44,445 nt of DNA from Suillus spraguei. Taxonomy: Eukaryota > Basidiomycota > Agaricomycetes > Boletales > Suillaceae. A program made the position numbers and the translations under genes. Numbering within the stretch: the stretch's first letter is position 1; every line of letters begins with the position of its first letter. The notes beneath the pieces were generated by a model. The model saw only the letters and a program-made list of their open reading frames with translations. It was not told the origin of the DNA and did not search any database. Location: assembly GCA_016800925.1 (NCBI GenBank), contig JABCPU010000512.1, positions 1 to 44,445 of the forward strand. The letters run 5' to 3'. Shown in pieces: positions 31,468 through 41,234 of this stretch.

Positions 31468-32937
31468 TTAGTCGTCCTGGTTCTCATAGTAAACAGGATC
31501 ATCACTATACTCGTAGTCCTCATCAGCAAAGGATCCACTCCTCATATACGCGGCTTCTTCAGCGCCGGCGCGTCGTTTAGAGTCCCTCCTTTTCTCTGCT
31601 TGAATTCGTTCATCGTCAAGCTGTCATTCCCACGAACGAAGTGTGTCGTAGAATCCATCATCTTTCCAGGTTAACGTAAAGGGAGGAGTCCCGACTCGTC
31701 GAGGACAATAAATGGATAGATGGGTAGGCGACCAGTATCTACAAACCTTGCACTGGTATTCTGCACAGTTCTTTTGATGATGTCCAAGTAGTCCACAGAC
31801 GCGACATTTCATGTTTTCATCGGGATTGGAAATAGACTTGCATAATGGTGATGGTGAAATGATGGGTTTGGGACTAGTGGATCTGGCGTGCTTCTTCCCT
31901 TTATGCCGTTTCATACGTTTTAAGGCAAGGGTGTTGTTGCGCCTGAGCTGTGCCTGCTGGGCGGGGGAGAGAGCGTATGCTGACGTTGGGAGATCAGGGG
32001 TGGTTCCTCATTTGGCAACCACAAGAAGTTCGTCAGAAGAAGAGGGGGAGGTTATGCCAAAGTCTTTTACTAGGACTGGCGAGACAGGATCCATTGGACC
32101 AAATGATGATGGAATAGACATAGGAGGATGAATACAAAGATCGCAAAGTTGAGGACCGAGCACTACTAAGTCAGCGGTAGGAACTCCTAGTAGTTTTGCC
32201 GCTTCACATTGCTCTATTGTGCAGGGCTCATACAGCCATGCGGGGGGATCATGGGATATTATATTGAGAGGTGGTGAGGTTGGTTGTTCGATAGGGGATG
32301 GGGTTCGCAGAGAGGCGAGATCTGTTTGCGTTTGCTGCAGATCAGTGATAGCTTCTTCGACTAGGTTTCTGGCCGCTCTGGTTTCAGCGACTGATTGCTG
32401 GACGGTTTCGACAACCGCGTTGGTGAGCTGTCCGATCTCTTGGACAGCAGTACATAAGCCAGCAAGGGCATCAAGACTAGAATACATGCGCGAAGAAGAG
32501 GGTGCTGGAATAGGAAGTGGCGTATCTTCCTGCGGAGAGGGAGGTCGAGCAACACCTGCTCGCTGTTCGGCCATGATGTGAATAGCTTCTTCAACATCAC
32601 TCTTAAAAGAATTGGGAAGCAACAGCATAGCATAAGAACGAATGCGTTTTTGAAGATGTAGGAGGCGATGGTGGTATGTGATTTCTGTGGTTTCATTGGC
32701 AGTGGCTTCGATGAGGGCTGCGGTGCGAATGATGTTGACAAGGAGTAAAGCAGGGAAGGTGCCTCTTTCAGTGAGGATTCTTTCAATTTCGAGGGCGTGT
32801 CCTTCGCATAGAAGGGCGGCTTCAATGTAGGAAGTGTTGTCGATTTCTGTGGTAAGGGTTCCGTAGTTTTCTGCATCGGAGTCGGAGTCATTGTTAGCAA
32901 CAGTGATGGGGGTGATGTATGCAGTGGGGAAAGACAT
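31468..32937 (-). pseudogene. Gy5 ORF3: zinc-knuckle protein with two stops
   Basis: ATG 32937 (MSFPTAYITPITV), 53 bases after the pol stop; TAA 31468-31470 after EYSDDPVYYENQDD. It is one frame of about 489 codons broken by a TGA near 32008 (Gy1 has CGA there) and a TGA after FYDTLRSWE near 31624. The N-terminus is helical with YIEAALLCEGHALEIERIL. Knuckles: CRVCGLLGHHQKNC and CKVCRYWSPTHLSIYC, preceded by a basic KGKKHARS patch. It is the reference copy used here for the ORF3 start and layout. Confidence 0.85.
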
Positions 32938-32989
32938 TTAGAGTGGTAGTTGATCAAGTGCTTTGTGCAGTTGATTGACTGAAGGATAA

Positions 32990-34717
32990 TCAGAGGGCGT
33001 GTTGCTTCTTATAAGCATTCAAGATTCGAGCGGAGTTCTTCAAGTTCTTCTCTGGGAGCCATTCGTTATCTCCCGATGAATATCCTTTCCAGGAAACGAG
33101 ATAGCGTCGGCGAGTGCCAGTTCCTTTGTGAGAAAGAATTGCTTCTATTTCATATTCTTCTTCTTCTTCGATGATGTCAGGTGGTGGTTTGGGGAAGTTC
33201 GGACCGTGTACGTCTGTTTTGCTGTAAGATGATAAGACGGAGGCGTGGAAGGTAGGATGAATTTTCCACTGTGGAGGGAGTTTGAGTGTGAATGTGATGG
33301 GCAATAAGACATCGATGATCGGGAAAGGTCCGTATCGCTTTGGCGCAAGTTTCCTCGATGGGAGTTTGAGTCTAAGATTAGCGGCAGATAGCCAAACCTT
33401 GTCTCCGATCTTCCATGGAATGTACTTATCTCCTTGGGATCGTTCGGCCATTGTTTGCATTGCAATGTTATGACAGGCGATTGCCTCTTCTCTTATCTTC
33501 TGCAGGGATCGTACTCGATCTTCTGCTGCGGGGATGGATGAATCAGGGATAAGGTGAGGGATAGTGCATGGTTCGTATCCCATCATCAAATAGAAGGGTG
33601 ATGCATTCCTTGCATCATGTTTTTGATGATTGTGGATGAATTCAGCGATTGGTAGATGTTCTATCCAATCTTCAGGGTTGTTGCGGCAATAGATGCACAG
33701 GTATGTTTCAAGTTCTTGATTTAGTCTTTCGGTTTGACCATCAGTCTGCGGGTGATAAGCTGTAGATGGAGCGATGACGTAGTCGAGAAGGCGGGCAAGC
33801 TCCTTAGAGAAGCGAGATAGGAATTGCGGGCCTCGATCCGAAATGACTTTGTCATGGAGTCCAAATCGACGGTAAGCGTGTTTCAAGAAAAGTTTGGCAA
33901 TACCTTCGGAAGTAATGGTTTTCAAACAAGGGATAATAATTACCCCCTTCATAAGGCCATGGTCTACCATGACCAAGATACTATCAAAGCCTCCAGAGAT
34001 AGGGAGGTCGGTAATAAGATCAACAGAGACCTGAGAAAAAGGGCGAGTGGCAGACGATTGTATCGGGGTAAGCGGAGGTCGAACAGGATGCGTATTGGCT
34101 TTCATTTGCTGACAAAGGGCGCAACCCTCGATGTATTTCCGAATGTAAGAGCCCATAGCAGGCCACCAAGCTTCTCTTTTGACGAGCTCTTCAGTTTTGA
34201 ATCTACCGGGATGTCCCGCAGTAGGATGATCATGATACTGTTTCAGGATATTGGAATGATGCGCCGGTGGAATGTAGGCACGATTCTTGAAGTAGAGGAC
34301 GTTCTCCTCAATCTTCCAGTCAGAGAGTGCCAATTTCATAGGGGGAAGACACACACCATCGAGGGCATCGGACGCTGTCTTGAAGACAGGGTCATCGAGG
34401 GGGTCAGAGGATGATAAGACATCCTGTAGATCGGTGTCAATAAGACGAACAAATAGAGCGTCAGGGAGAAGAGTCTGATCTTCGTTATCGTCTTTGCCGG
34501 AGTTGTAGTCAGGCCGGCGAGATAGTGCATCAGGTACTGCCAATTTGGTACCTGCAACGTGATGTAACTCAATGTCGTAAACAGATAGAATCAACTGCCA
34601 ATGTGCTTGGCGTCGTGTAAGCTTCTGTGCACTTCTAAAGTACAGAAGGTTCTTGTGGTCGGTGAATACTAGGACGGGGTGTGGGTTTCCTTCAAGATAA
34701 TGACGCCATTCATTCAA
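32990..34717 (-). CDS. pol: Gy5 RNase H end, integrase and chromodomain (575 codons open)
   Basis: In order: [20 protein letters not shown] (RNase H end), zinc region YHDHPTAGHPGRFK...GCALCQQMK, integrase core with Asp in VDLITDLP, Asp in ISDRGPQF and Glu in RLNQELETY. Next comes a GPY/F-like module KRYGPFPIIDVL, then WKIHPTFHASVLSSY and a C-terminal chromodomain (YEIEAILSHKGTGTRRRYLV, WKGYSSGDNEWLPEKNLK). The stop TGA starts at 32990. The upstream boundary is a stop where Arg or Trp is expected, so it is the 3' part of pol and not a gene with its own start. All catalytic residues appear present. Confidence 0.9.
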   Translation of the reverse strand: MNEWRHYLEGNPHPVLVFTDHKNLLYFRSAQKLTRRQAHWQLILSVYDIELHHVAGTKLAVPDALSRRPDYNSGKDDNEDQTLLPDALFVRLIDTDLQDVLSSSDPLDDPVFKTASDALDGVCLPPMKLALSDWKIEENVLYFKNRAYIPPAHHSNILKQYHDHPTAGHPGRFKTEELVKREAWWPAMGSYIRKYIEGCALCQQMKANTHPVRPPLTPIQSSATRPFSQVSVDLITDLPISGGFDSILVMVDHGLMKGVIIIPCLKTITSEGIAKLFLKHAYRRFGLHDKVISDRGPQFLSRFSKELARLLDYVIAPSTAYHPQTDGQTERLNQELETYLCIYCRNNPEDWIEHLPIAEFIHNHQKHDARNASPFYLMMGYEPCTIPHLIPDSSIPAAEDRVRSLQKIREEAIACHNIAMQTMAERSQGDKYIPWKIGDKVWLSAANLRLKLPSRKLAPKRYGPFPIIDVLLPITFTLKLPPQWKIHPTFHASVLSSYSKTDVHGPNFPKPPPDIIEEEEEYEIEAILSHKGTGTRRRYLVSWKGYSSGDNEWLPEKNLKNSARILNAYKKQHAL

Positions 34718-34776
34718 TGCTCAGATCACGGCAAGGAGTTCCCGATCAAAGATTTGATAATTGCGTTCTGCAGGGT

Positions 34777-36603
34777 TCAAAGACTGCAAGAGATATGCGC
34801 ATGGGTGATAAACACCATTCTCATCAGTCTGCAAAAGGACTCCCCAGTTGCTACAAGCGAAGTGTCGGTAGCAATAGCAAATTGTCGGGAAGGATCAGGG
34901 TTACGGAGTACCGGTTTGGATGTAAAGCGTCGTTTCAGTTCTTCAAAGGTGTCCATACATTCGGTTGACCAATCAAAGGCCTTATCTTTCTTTGTTAATT
35001 CGATAAGGGGTCGGGCGATGTCAGAATAATGGGAAATGAACGTGCAATAGAAGTTACAAAAGCCGAGGAATGACCAAACATCTTTTACAGATTTTGGAGT
35101 TGGCCATTTGTTGATTCCTTTGGTTTTGGCAGTGTCCATAGCAACTTGTTGGGGCCGAATTATCATTCTGAGGTATTCCACTTCTTCTGCATCGAAGGTG
35201 CATTTCTCCGGTTTTAGGAACAAGTGTTCCTTTCATATTGTCATCAAAACCCGTCTGGTTCGTTTGTGGTGTTCTGCCATTGTTGTAGAGAAAATCAGGA
35301 TATTGTCCATGTAGATAACCATCCATCCTTCATTGATTTCCTGTTGGAAGGTGCGATTCATGTATGCTTGGAAAGTTGCTGGGGAATTACAGAGGCCAAA
35401 GAACATGACGTTCAGCTCAAAGAGACCGAACTCCGTGGTAAAAGCAGCTTTCCAGCGATCGTCAGGATAGATGCAGATATTATTGTAACCGGACCGAATA
35501 TCCATTTTTGTAAAGAATTGTGCATTGTGAAGGCGTGCGACGAGGGAAATAGGAAGTGGGAGCAGGTAAGCATTCTTGACTGTCCAATCATTGATGTAGC
35601 GGTAATCTTGACAGGGACGCAATTCTCCACTCTTCTTTCCCACAAAGAAGAAGCCACTGGCTTGGGGTGACTTCGATTCTGAGATGAAACCTTTCGCAAC
35701 ATTTTCATCGATAAACATTTTGACGGCAGCGCGTTCTTTTTCCAATAATTGGTAAACCTTAGACGTGCGAGGGATAAAACCGGGTTTAGTATCAATCCGA
35801 TGATCAATACCGGGGCGTTCAGGGGGTAGTTTGTTTAATCCGTCTTTAGCAAAGACATCTGTAAAGTCGTGCAAATAGTCCGGGACCAATTCTTTGAAGG
35901 ATTTCTTTTTCTTTTCCTTCTCATCTGTGGCGAATTCCTGAGCTTTGTTACTGTATTTCGGAGGAGGAAGGGAGGTTGTGGAGTAGTTGGGGAGTTGTTC
36001 AAGTCGGGAAGTTCCATCATGTGTGAGGGGTGTATCCATGGATACTTCTTCTATGATTCTCATGCTGACTCCATCGGTATCATATTCCACAAGAAATTCT
36101 CCATCTCCAAGTTCATAAGAGGAAATTTCACATACTTCTGGCGCGTGCCAGACATCTTGCATTGTGTTGAATTGGTCATCATCCTCTGTTGGGATCAATG
36201 AGGGCACAGGTTCTTCTTCATCGGGGATGTCTTCAATTGAAGTCGAAGGAGTATGTTGAAGAGTTTTTGGGGGAACGTGGAACTTAGATAGTTTCAGTAC
36301 GTTTGTAACTTGTCCAGGGATTTCTTCTTCCGCTTTTCTCTTCCCATACTTCTGTTCTTCTATTGGCCGTTGCTCAATAGGCTCTGGTCCGGTTTGGTAT
36401 TTGAGCTCGGATTCGTTCTTATGCTTTTCTGCGCAGGGAATCGGGGATACTGCTTGTGGCAGTTGTACACGGGGGGTAGGGTCAATAGTACACGGTGTCT
36501 GTACTTCTGATTCGGGATCTTTGGAAACAGAAGGGATGATGAAGGGTTTCAGAAGTCGGGAATGTTGCCATTTCTTAGAATGGCAGTTGAAGATCAATGG
36601 CAA
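34777..36603 (-). pseudogene. pol: Gy5 reverse transcriptase and RNase H start
   Basis: 35233-36603 is open for 456 codons: a charged linker, [50 protein letters not shown] (motif A Asp present), FGLCNSPATFQAYMN and YMDN at 35302-35313, where Asn replaces the second catalytic Asp. It stops at TGA 35233-35235, a Trp codon in Gy4. The following 34777-35223 continues with FLKPEKCTFDAEEVEYL and [10 protein letters not shown], then loses frame. Not active as sequenced. Confidence 0.9.
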
Positions 36604-37104
36604 TCCATTGTTCTACCGATCCGTATCCATGTCAATTTCGATTTCATCTGATTTCGCCGTTCGGGAGAGGGTTAATGTTTCAGTAGCCCAATCTATACTT
36701 GAGTTCATTGCATGTAACCATGGAATTCCCAGAAGGATTTGATCTCTTCATCCTAGTTTAGTGATATTGAATTTTCCATACATAGTTCGTTCGTCAATTT
36801 TGACCACTAGGAGACAGTAGTGCGTGATTGGCCCTCCTTTGATAAGAGTTCCATCCGCCATGGTAACTCAAAATGGTGTTTTGAGTTTTCGTCGTGTAAT
36901 TTGATGGAGTTTCACAAACTCCTTGGAAATAAACATTCCTGCTGCACCCAAATCGATAACAGCGGTGGTGTCGACGGATTTTAAGCGAGTACACGAGTGA
37001 AGGGTGATAGGGACACAAAGTTCTTTTCTTTCACCTACAGCGCGTACAAGTCTTAGTAATACATTGGGAGAAACATACGTCGAGTCTTTGTTTCTCCAAT
37101 TCAA
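36604..37104 (-). pseudogene. pol: Gy5 protease
   Basis: 36868-37104 reads SPNVLLRLVRAVGERKEL and AVIDLGAAGMFIS. The retropepsin DSG is DLG at 36946-36954 (TCG to TTG). It continues out of frame as the YGKFNITKLG segment near 36770-36800. Probably inactive. Confidence 0.85.
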
Positions 37105-37109
37105 AAATC
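37101..37109 (-). promoter_or_regulatory. Candidate gag-pol -1 junction in Gy5
   Basis: Sense GAT TTT TGA ends gag; the protease frame is open in -1 across it (TTT TTG AAT TGG AGA). Equivalent to 14193-14201 and 22392-22400. Confidence 0.45.
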
Positions 37110-37573
37110 CTGAACAATCCGCCTCACAGTTTCTTCATCTTCTTCTTCTTTAACTTCAGTTTGTTGGAGCGGGGTTTTCTTCTTTCTATCAGGACAGTTA
37201 TGAATGCAATGTCCTGTCTTCTTGCATCCGAAGCATTGTCCCTTCTTCATGCATTCGGATCTCTCCATGTCGGAGATTCGATCTACAACCATTGCATTGG
37301 AATCACGATTTGGTGTGTAACGTGCATTTCCATAGTTCTTCTTCTTCTGTTGTGGAGCATGACGTGTCCTCATGGCTTGAAGACGGTGATGGGAATTGTC
37401 AATGGAAACGCATTGAGCACAACATCTCGGAATACTTCCGAGACATCTCCTAGTGCGAAAAGCTTTGTAAGGATACCCCAATTCAGGCCATCTTGGAAGA
37501 ATTGGATCTTTGTTGCGCTATCAGTGATATGAGCCTTGGCTGCAAGTGCCTCAAAGTCAGCGATGTAGGTATG

Positions 37574-38343
37574 TGTTAAGACTGTACTCAAAGGTAGAGA
37601 GATCCGAAGGGCTTTGGCCTCAGTTTGTGCACTGTGCCCCTTTCTCGAGTAATGCCCCTTATTTCAGGGAGAAGTTATTTGTCTGAAGATCCGGAAGGAG
37701 TTGCATGACGGATCTGGGCATCCGAAGGTATCGGATATGATACGTCCAAAGGTTATTCGGAACACAAGGATAGAACAAAGATTAAGGCTAGCTTCGGAAC
37801 GAGTTCCTAACTAGAAACTAACAGAGGTTGACTATCTGAAGATAGAGTCAGAGATATAGACTATAGGAATCAATCCTAAGTCTCGGAAGGTGACTTTAGA
37901 GCAGAGAGTGGCTCAAGTCCGGAAGAAGCGGAATGAGCAGAATCTAAGATGATATTCGAACTCAGGTTCTACGGAGATCTACAAGTGGTTTATATACTGT
38001 AAGTATCTAAGACGGATAATCAACAAGTCTGGGACTGAGGGTTATGTACGAAGTGTAACGGAAGTCTATTAGTTAATGCACAGCAGATCAGTAAGCATGA
38101 ATCGGAAATGAACACAGGAAACAGATCAGTGACACAGGATGGAAATATAAACAGCCAGAATACTGGAAACAGGAGGAATGACGAAAGGAGATAGACGCAG
38201 ATATACACAAGGGAGTTAGAGTGCGAGAAGTGAGCACATTTGGATGGGTGGTATGGACAGGATCTGTGGACCGGACAGAAATGGAATTGATCGGATCTGA
38301 TCGGATATGGTCGGATCTGGGATTAGAAGTATGGTATATGACA
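37574..38343 (-). repeat. Solo LTR-B (770 bp), TSD GTATG
   Basis: Plus-strand ends TGTTAAGACTG and GGTATATGACA; perfect TSD GTATG at 37569-37573 and 38344-38348. Opposite orientation to the 7535 copy. It interrupts gag after the KQGSGDL segment. Confidence 0.95.
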
Positions 38344-38824
38344 GTATGAAGATCTCCGCTTCCTTGTTTGAGGTCCCTAAGTTTCATAAGTGCAGTTCCC
38401 TTGGTATCCACTGGGTCGAAGGCTTCTTTGAAGCTTTTCATAAAATCCACCATTGTCCCATAACCAACTTTTTGTCCAGAGGTGTCGGTTGATTGAGCAT
38501 GGTCAAGGAATTGCTCTTTCCAGGATTTAGCATTCTTCTCGGTCATGAAGGATGTTATGAAAATTATCTTCTGCTTGTCGGTGGTGTAAAGCTTTTCATT
38601 GATGTCGAAGCATAGATTGCATGACTGGATAAATTCGCGAGAATTGTCGCGATCTCCATCAAAACCGATGGGCTGACCGATTTTATATTCAAATTCTTTG
38701 GTCGTCATATTTGGTGATTCGTCTGGTGAGTTATACTTTCTCGGTGCCTACACACGCTGTCTTGCTGTCCATTAGGGCTTATCAGGGTTCGGAGTCGAAG
38801 ACTGGATAGTCAACGATCAAGTAG

Positions 38825-38835
38825 ACTTTAATCTT
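38825..38835 (-). promoter_or_regulatory. Self-priming primer-binding site of Gy5
   Basis: Sense AAGATTAAAGT, one base from the 5' LTR. Exact complement ACTTTAATCTT in the LTR at 39098-39108, about 30 bp past TATTTAAG (39135-39142). Confidence 0.72.
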
Positions 38836-38836
38836 T

Positions 38837-39310
38837 TGTTACGAACTGGGGTGGCATCACCAGTGACAGTGAAAAGACACAGACGGTCTGCTGGGAAGTT
38901 CTTACAATGTCCAGAAGAGGACAAGGCGAAAGTACAAGGAACGCGTTCCGAGTACGATCAAGGGTTTGGCCTCAAAGACAAGTCTAAGAGGTTCTACGAG
39001 AATGGAGACTAAGACTAAGGAGTGCTTAGACTTAGAGACGATTCAAGATGACTTAGGTTGGAGACCTAAGCGAAGGATGTTCCAGGTAAAACCCAGTAAG
39101 ATTAAAGTAAAGTATACAAGCATAATACAACGTGCTTAAATAGGCCAATATGTGCGCATGGACCAACAGAGATGTGGGAACGTAAGTGCGTATCCAAAGA
39201 AGGAAGGCAACTATAGTACAGATGTGTTGAGCATATGAACCAGAGTCATGTTATGTAATGTACAACATAAAAGAGGAAGAAAATGAATAGGGGTACGTAC
39301 GATTGTAACA
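38837..39310 (-). repeat. LTR-A, 5' LTR of Gy5
   Basis: Starts TGTTACGAACTGG, ends TACGATTGTAACA, followed by TSD GTGCT. It holds a TATA-like element and the start-proximal priming motif for transcription of Gy5. Confidence 0.95.
39009..39070 (-). promoter_or_regulatory. Two leader hairpins in the Gy5 5' LTR
   Basis: Hairpin 1 (39052-39070) has arms CTTAGGT/ACCTAAG around CTCCA. Hairpin 2 (39009-39035) has two CTAAG/CTTAG stems stacked around a five-base loop. Both lie within 100 bases downstream of the presumed start and recur in other LTR-A copies. A role in folding the RNA for self-priming is inferred. Confidence 0.5.
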
Positions 39311-39408
39311 GTGCTGGAGAGGGAGGAGTCGGAGGAGGACGAAGATGATTGAGACATGCTGGCTGTGGTAAGGTGTTGGTGGGGGATGGTCAAGGGGCGA
39401 TGAGTCAT
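39311..39408 (-). CDS. Gy6 ORF3, 5' end (before Gy5 insertion)
   Basis: ATG 39408 overlaps the Gy6 pol stop as ATGA. The frame reads MTHRPLTIPHQHL and a Ser-rich run, with an alternative ATG at 39357. It is cut at the GTGCT target duplication; the rest is at 29680-30960. Confidence 0.7.
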
Positions 39409-40701
39409 TTGGCCAGTTTCAAGTGTCTTTTATAGTCCTCCAGGATCTCCGCTGCGGATCCTAAATCTTTCTCCAAGATCCAGGTGTGCTCCGAATCAGG
39501 GTATCCTACCCAGGTGACTAGGTAGCGGCAGCGCTTGCTGACTCCAGTGTGTTGGAGGATCGCCTCAAATTCATAGTGTTCTTCCCCATTGATGATGTCA
39601 GGTGGGGGTTTGGTGTAGTTCGGTCCATGTATCTCTGTCTCCTGGTAGGACAATAGCTCAGAGGCATGGAATGTGGAGTGAACTCTCCAGGAGGTGGGGA
39701 GCTTGAGCTTGAACATGATGGGGGAGAGGACTTCGAGAATTTCGAATGGACCATAGCATTTTGGGGCGAGCTTCTTTGAGAGAAGCTTCGTGATTAGGTT
39801 GGCTGCGCTTAGCCAAACCTTATCGTGGATCTTCCACCAAGTGAACTTCTTCCCATGAGTTCGGTCCGACATCCATTGCTGCGCAAGGGCATGGCAGGCA
39901 AGGGCTTCTTTGCGGATCTTTTGGAGCATCTGCACGCGATCTTTGGCGGCAGGAAGGGTAGAGTCAGGGAAGGCATAGGGTATGCCGCGCGGTTCATAGC
40001 CCATCATGAGATAGAAGGGCAACACATTTCTGGCGGAGTGTTTTCGGGAGTTGTGGACGAACTCTGCCATCGGAAGGTGTTTGGCCCAGTCTGTGGGCAT
40101 CGTTCTGCAGTAGATGCGCAGATATGTTTTGAGTTCTTGGTTCATCTACTCCGTTTGGCCATCGGTCTGAGGATGATAGGCCGTGGAGAGCGTGACTTGG
40201 TAATCCAGAAGTCGTCCTAGCTTGCGAGCTAACTTTGAGGCAAATTGAGGGCCTCAGTCCGAGATGATCTTGTTGTATAGCCCAAATCTCAAGAAGACTT
40301 TCTTGAAGAAAAGGTGGGCTACACCCTCTGTGGTTATCATTTTCTTGCAAGGAGTAAGAATTACCTTCATAAGACCATGGTCTACCACGACCATGACAGA
40401 ATCATAGCTGTCCGAGGTAGGAAGGTCGTTGATAAGGTCAACGGAGACCTGAGAGAATGGGCAGAGAGAGGTCGAGGGGATTGGGGTGAGAGGTGGAGTC
40501 ACAGGATGCGTGTCCACCTTTATCTGCTGGCACAAGGCGCAGCTGTCGACGTATTGTCGGATAAAGGTGCCCATACCAGGCCACCAATATGCTTTCTTTA
40601 TACTCCATTCGGTGGTTGCGTGCCAAGGGTGACCCGTGGAGGGGTGGTTGTGATGCAGGGAGAGTATTCAATGGCGCAGGTCCGTAGGGACATAAGCACG
40701 G
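39405..40701 (-). pseudogene. pol: Gy6 integrase and chromodomain
   Basis: Zinc region near 40580-40690 (HHNHPSTGHPW...), then SCALCQQIK, VDLINDLP (Asp), IISD-TGA-GPQF near 40254 (Arg codon CGA to TGA), then a second TGA just before MNQELKTY (Glu) near 40145. A GPY/F-like KCYGPFEILEVL, WRVHSTFHASELLSY and a chromodomain (YEFEAILQHTG, YLVTWVGYPDSEHTW) follow. The stop TGA is at 39405-39407. It is diverged from the LTR-A integrases but collinear. Confidence 0.87.
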
Positions 40702-41177
40702 TGTTACAGTTGTATGTGCCCCTATTCATTCTCTCTTTGTTTCCTTTACTTGTATATTACATAACATGACTCTGACTCATATGCTCAACGCATCTGTACT
40801 ATAGTTGCCTTCCTTCTTTGGATACGCACTTATGTTTTCACGTCTCTCTTGGTCCATGCGCACATATTGACCTATTTAAGCACATTGTATTGTGATTGTA
40901 TACTTTACTTTAATCTTACTGGGTTTTACCTGGAACATCCTTCGCTTAGGTCTCCAACCTAAGTCGTCTTGAATCGTCTCTAAGTCTAAGCACTCCTTAG
41001 CCTTAGTCTCTATTCTTGTAGAACCTCTTAGACTTGTCTTTGAGGCTGAACCCTTGATAGTACTTGGAATGCGTTCCTTGTACTTTCACCTTGTCCTCTT
41101 CTGGACATTGTAGAACTTCCCAGCAGACCGTCTGTGTCTTTTCACTGTCGCTGGTGATGCCATCCCAGTTCATAACA
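40702..41177 (+). repeat. Solo LTR-A in Gy6 (476 bp)
   Basis: Ends TGTTACAGTTG and GTTCATAACA. The flanking pentamers CACGG and TGCGA do not match; all three differences are transitions, so the duplication may be eroded. It splits Gy6 pol between RNase H and the integrase zinc region. Confidence 0.85.
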
Positions 41178-41234
41178 TGCGATCCTTGTAGAAGAGGACG
41201 CCATTGGTGAATACCCAATTGGAGAGGGCAGATT

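Larger units (their letters stand above)
37101..38708 (-). pseudogene. gag: Gy5 gag, split by solo LTR-B
   Basis: ATG 38708 (MTTKEFEYKIGQPIG). Capsid: FDGDRDNSREFIQSC, KQKIIFITSFM, WKEQFLDHAQS, GYGTMVDFMKSF. The frame is interrupted by LTR-B at 37574-38343 and resumes with YIADFEALAAKAHITD. It shifts frame near 37420, then the nucleocapsid CFGCKKTGHCIHNC and a QDF-TGA end at 37101-37103. Gag would package the RNA in virus-like particles. Confidence 0.88.
30961..39310 (-). mobile_element. Gy5: full-length gypsy chromovirus nested in Gy6 ORF3
   Basis: 474-bp LTRs at 30961-31434 and 38837-39310, perfect TSD GTGCT (30956-30960 and 39311-39315). Length 8,350 bp, or 7.58 kb after removing solo LTR-B. 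The LTRs differ at about nine positions by eye, the youngest pair here. It has the best-preserved pol, with a 575-codon RNase H end/integrase/chromodomain frame, but carries CpG-type stops, YMDN and DLG active sites and at least two frameshifts. Confidence 0.95.

Noticed and set aside
31468..32937. ORF3 as an envelope gene
   Set aside because: No signal peptide, transmembrane segment or glycoprotein-like cysteine pattern; zinc knuckles point to nucleic-acid binding.
33824..34414. 196-codon frame antisense to the Gy5 integrase
   Set aside because: A shadow of the well-supported integrase frame on the other strand, with no recognisable domain.
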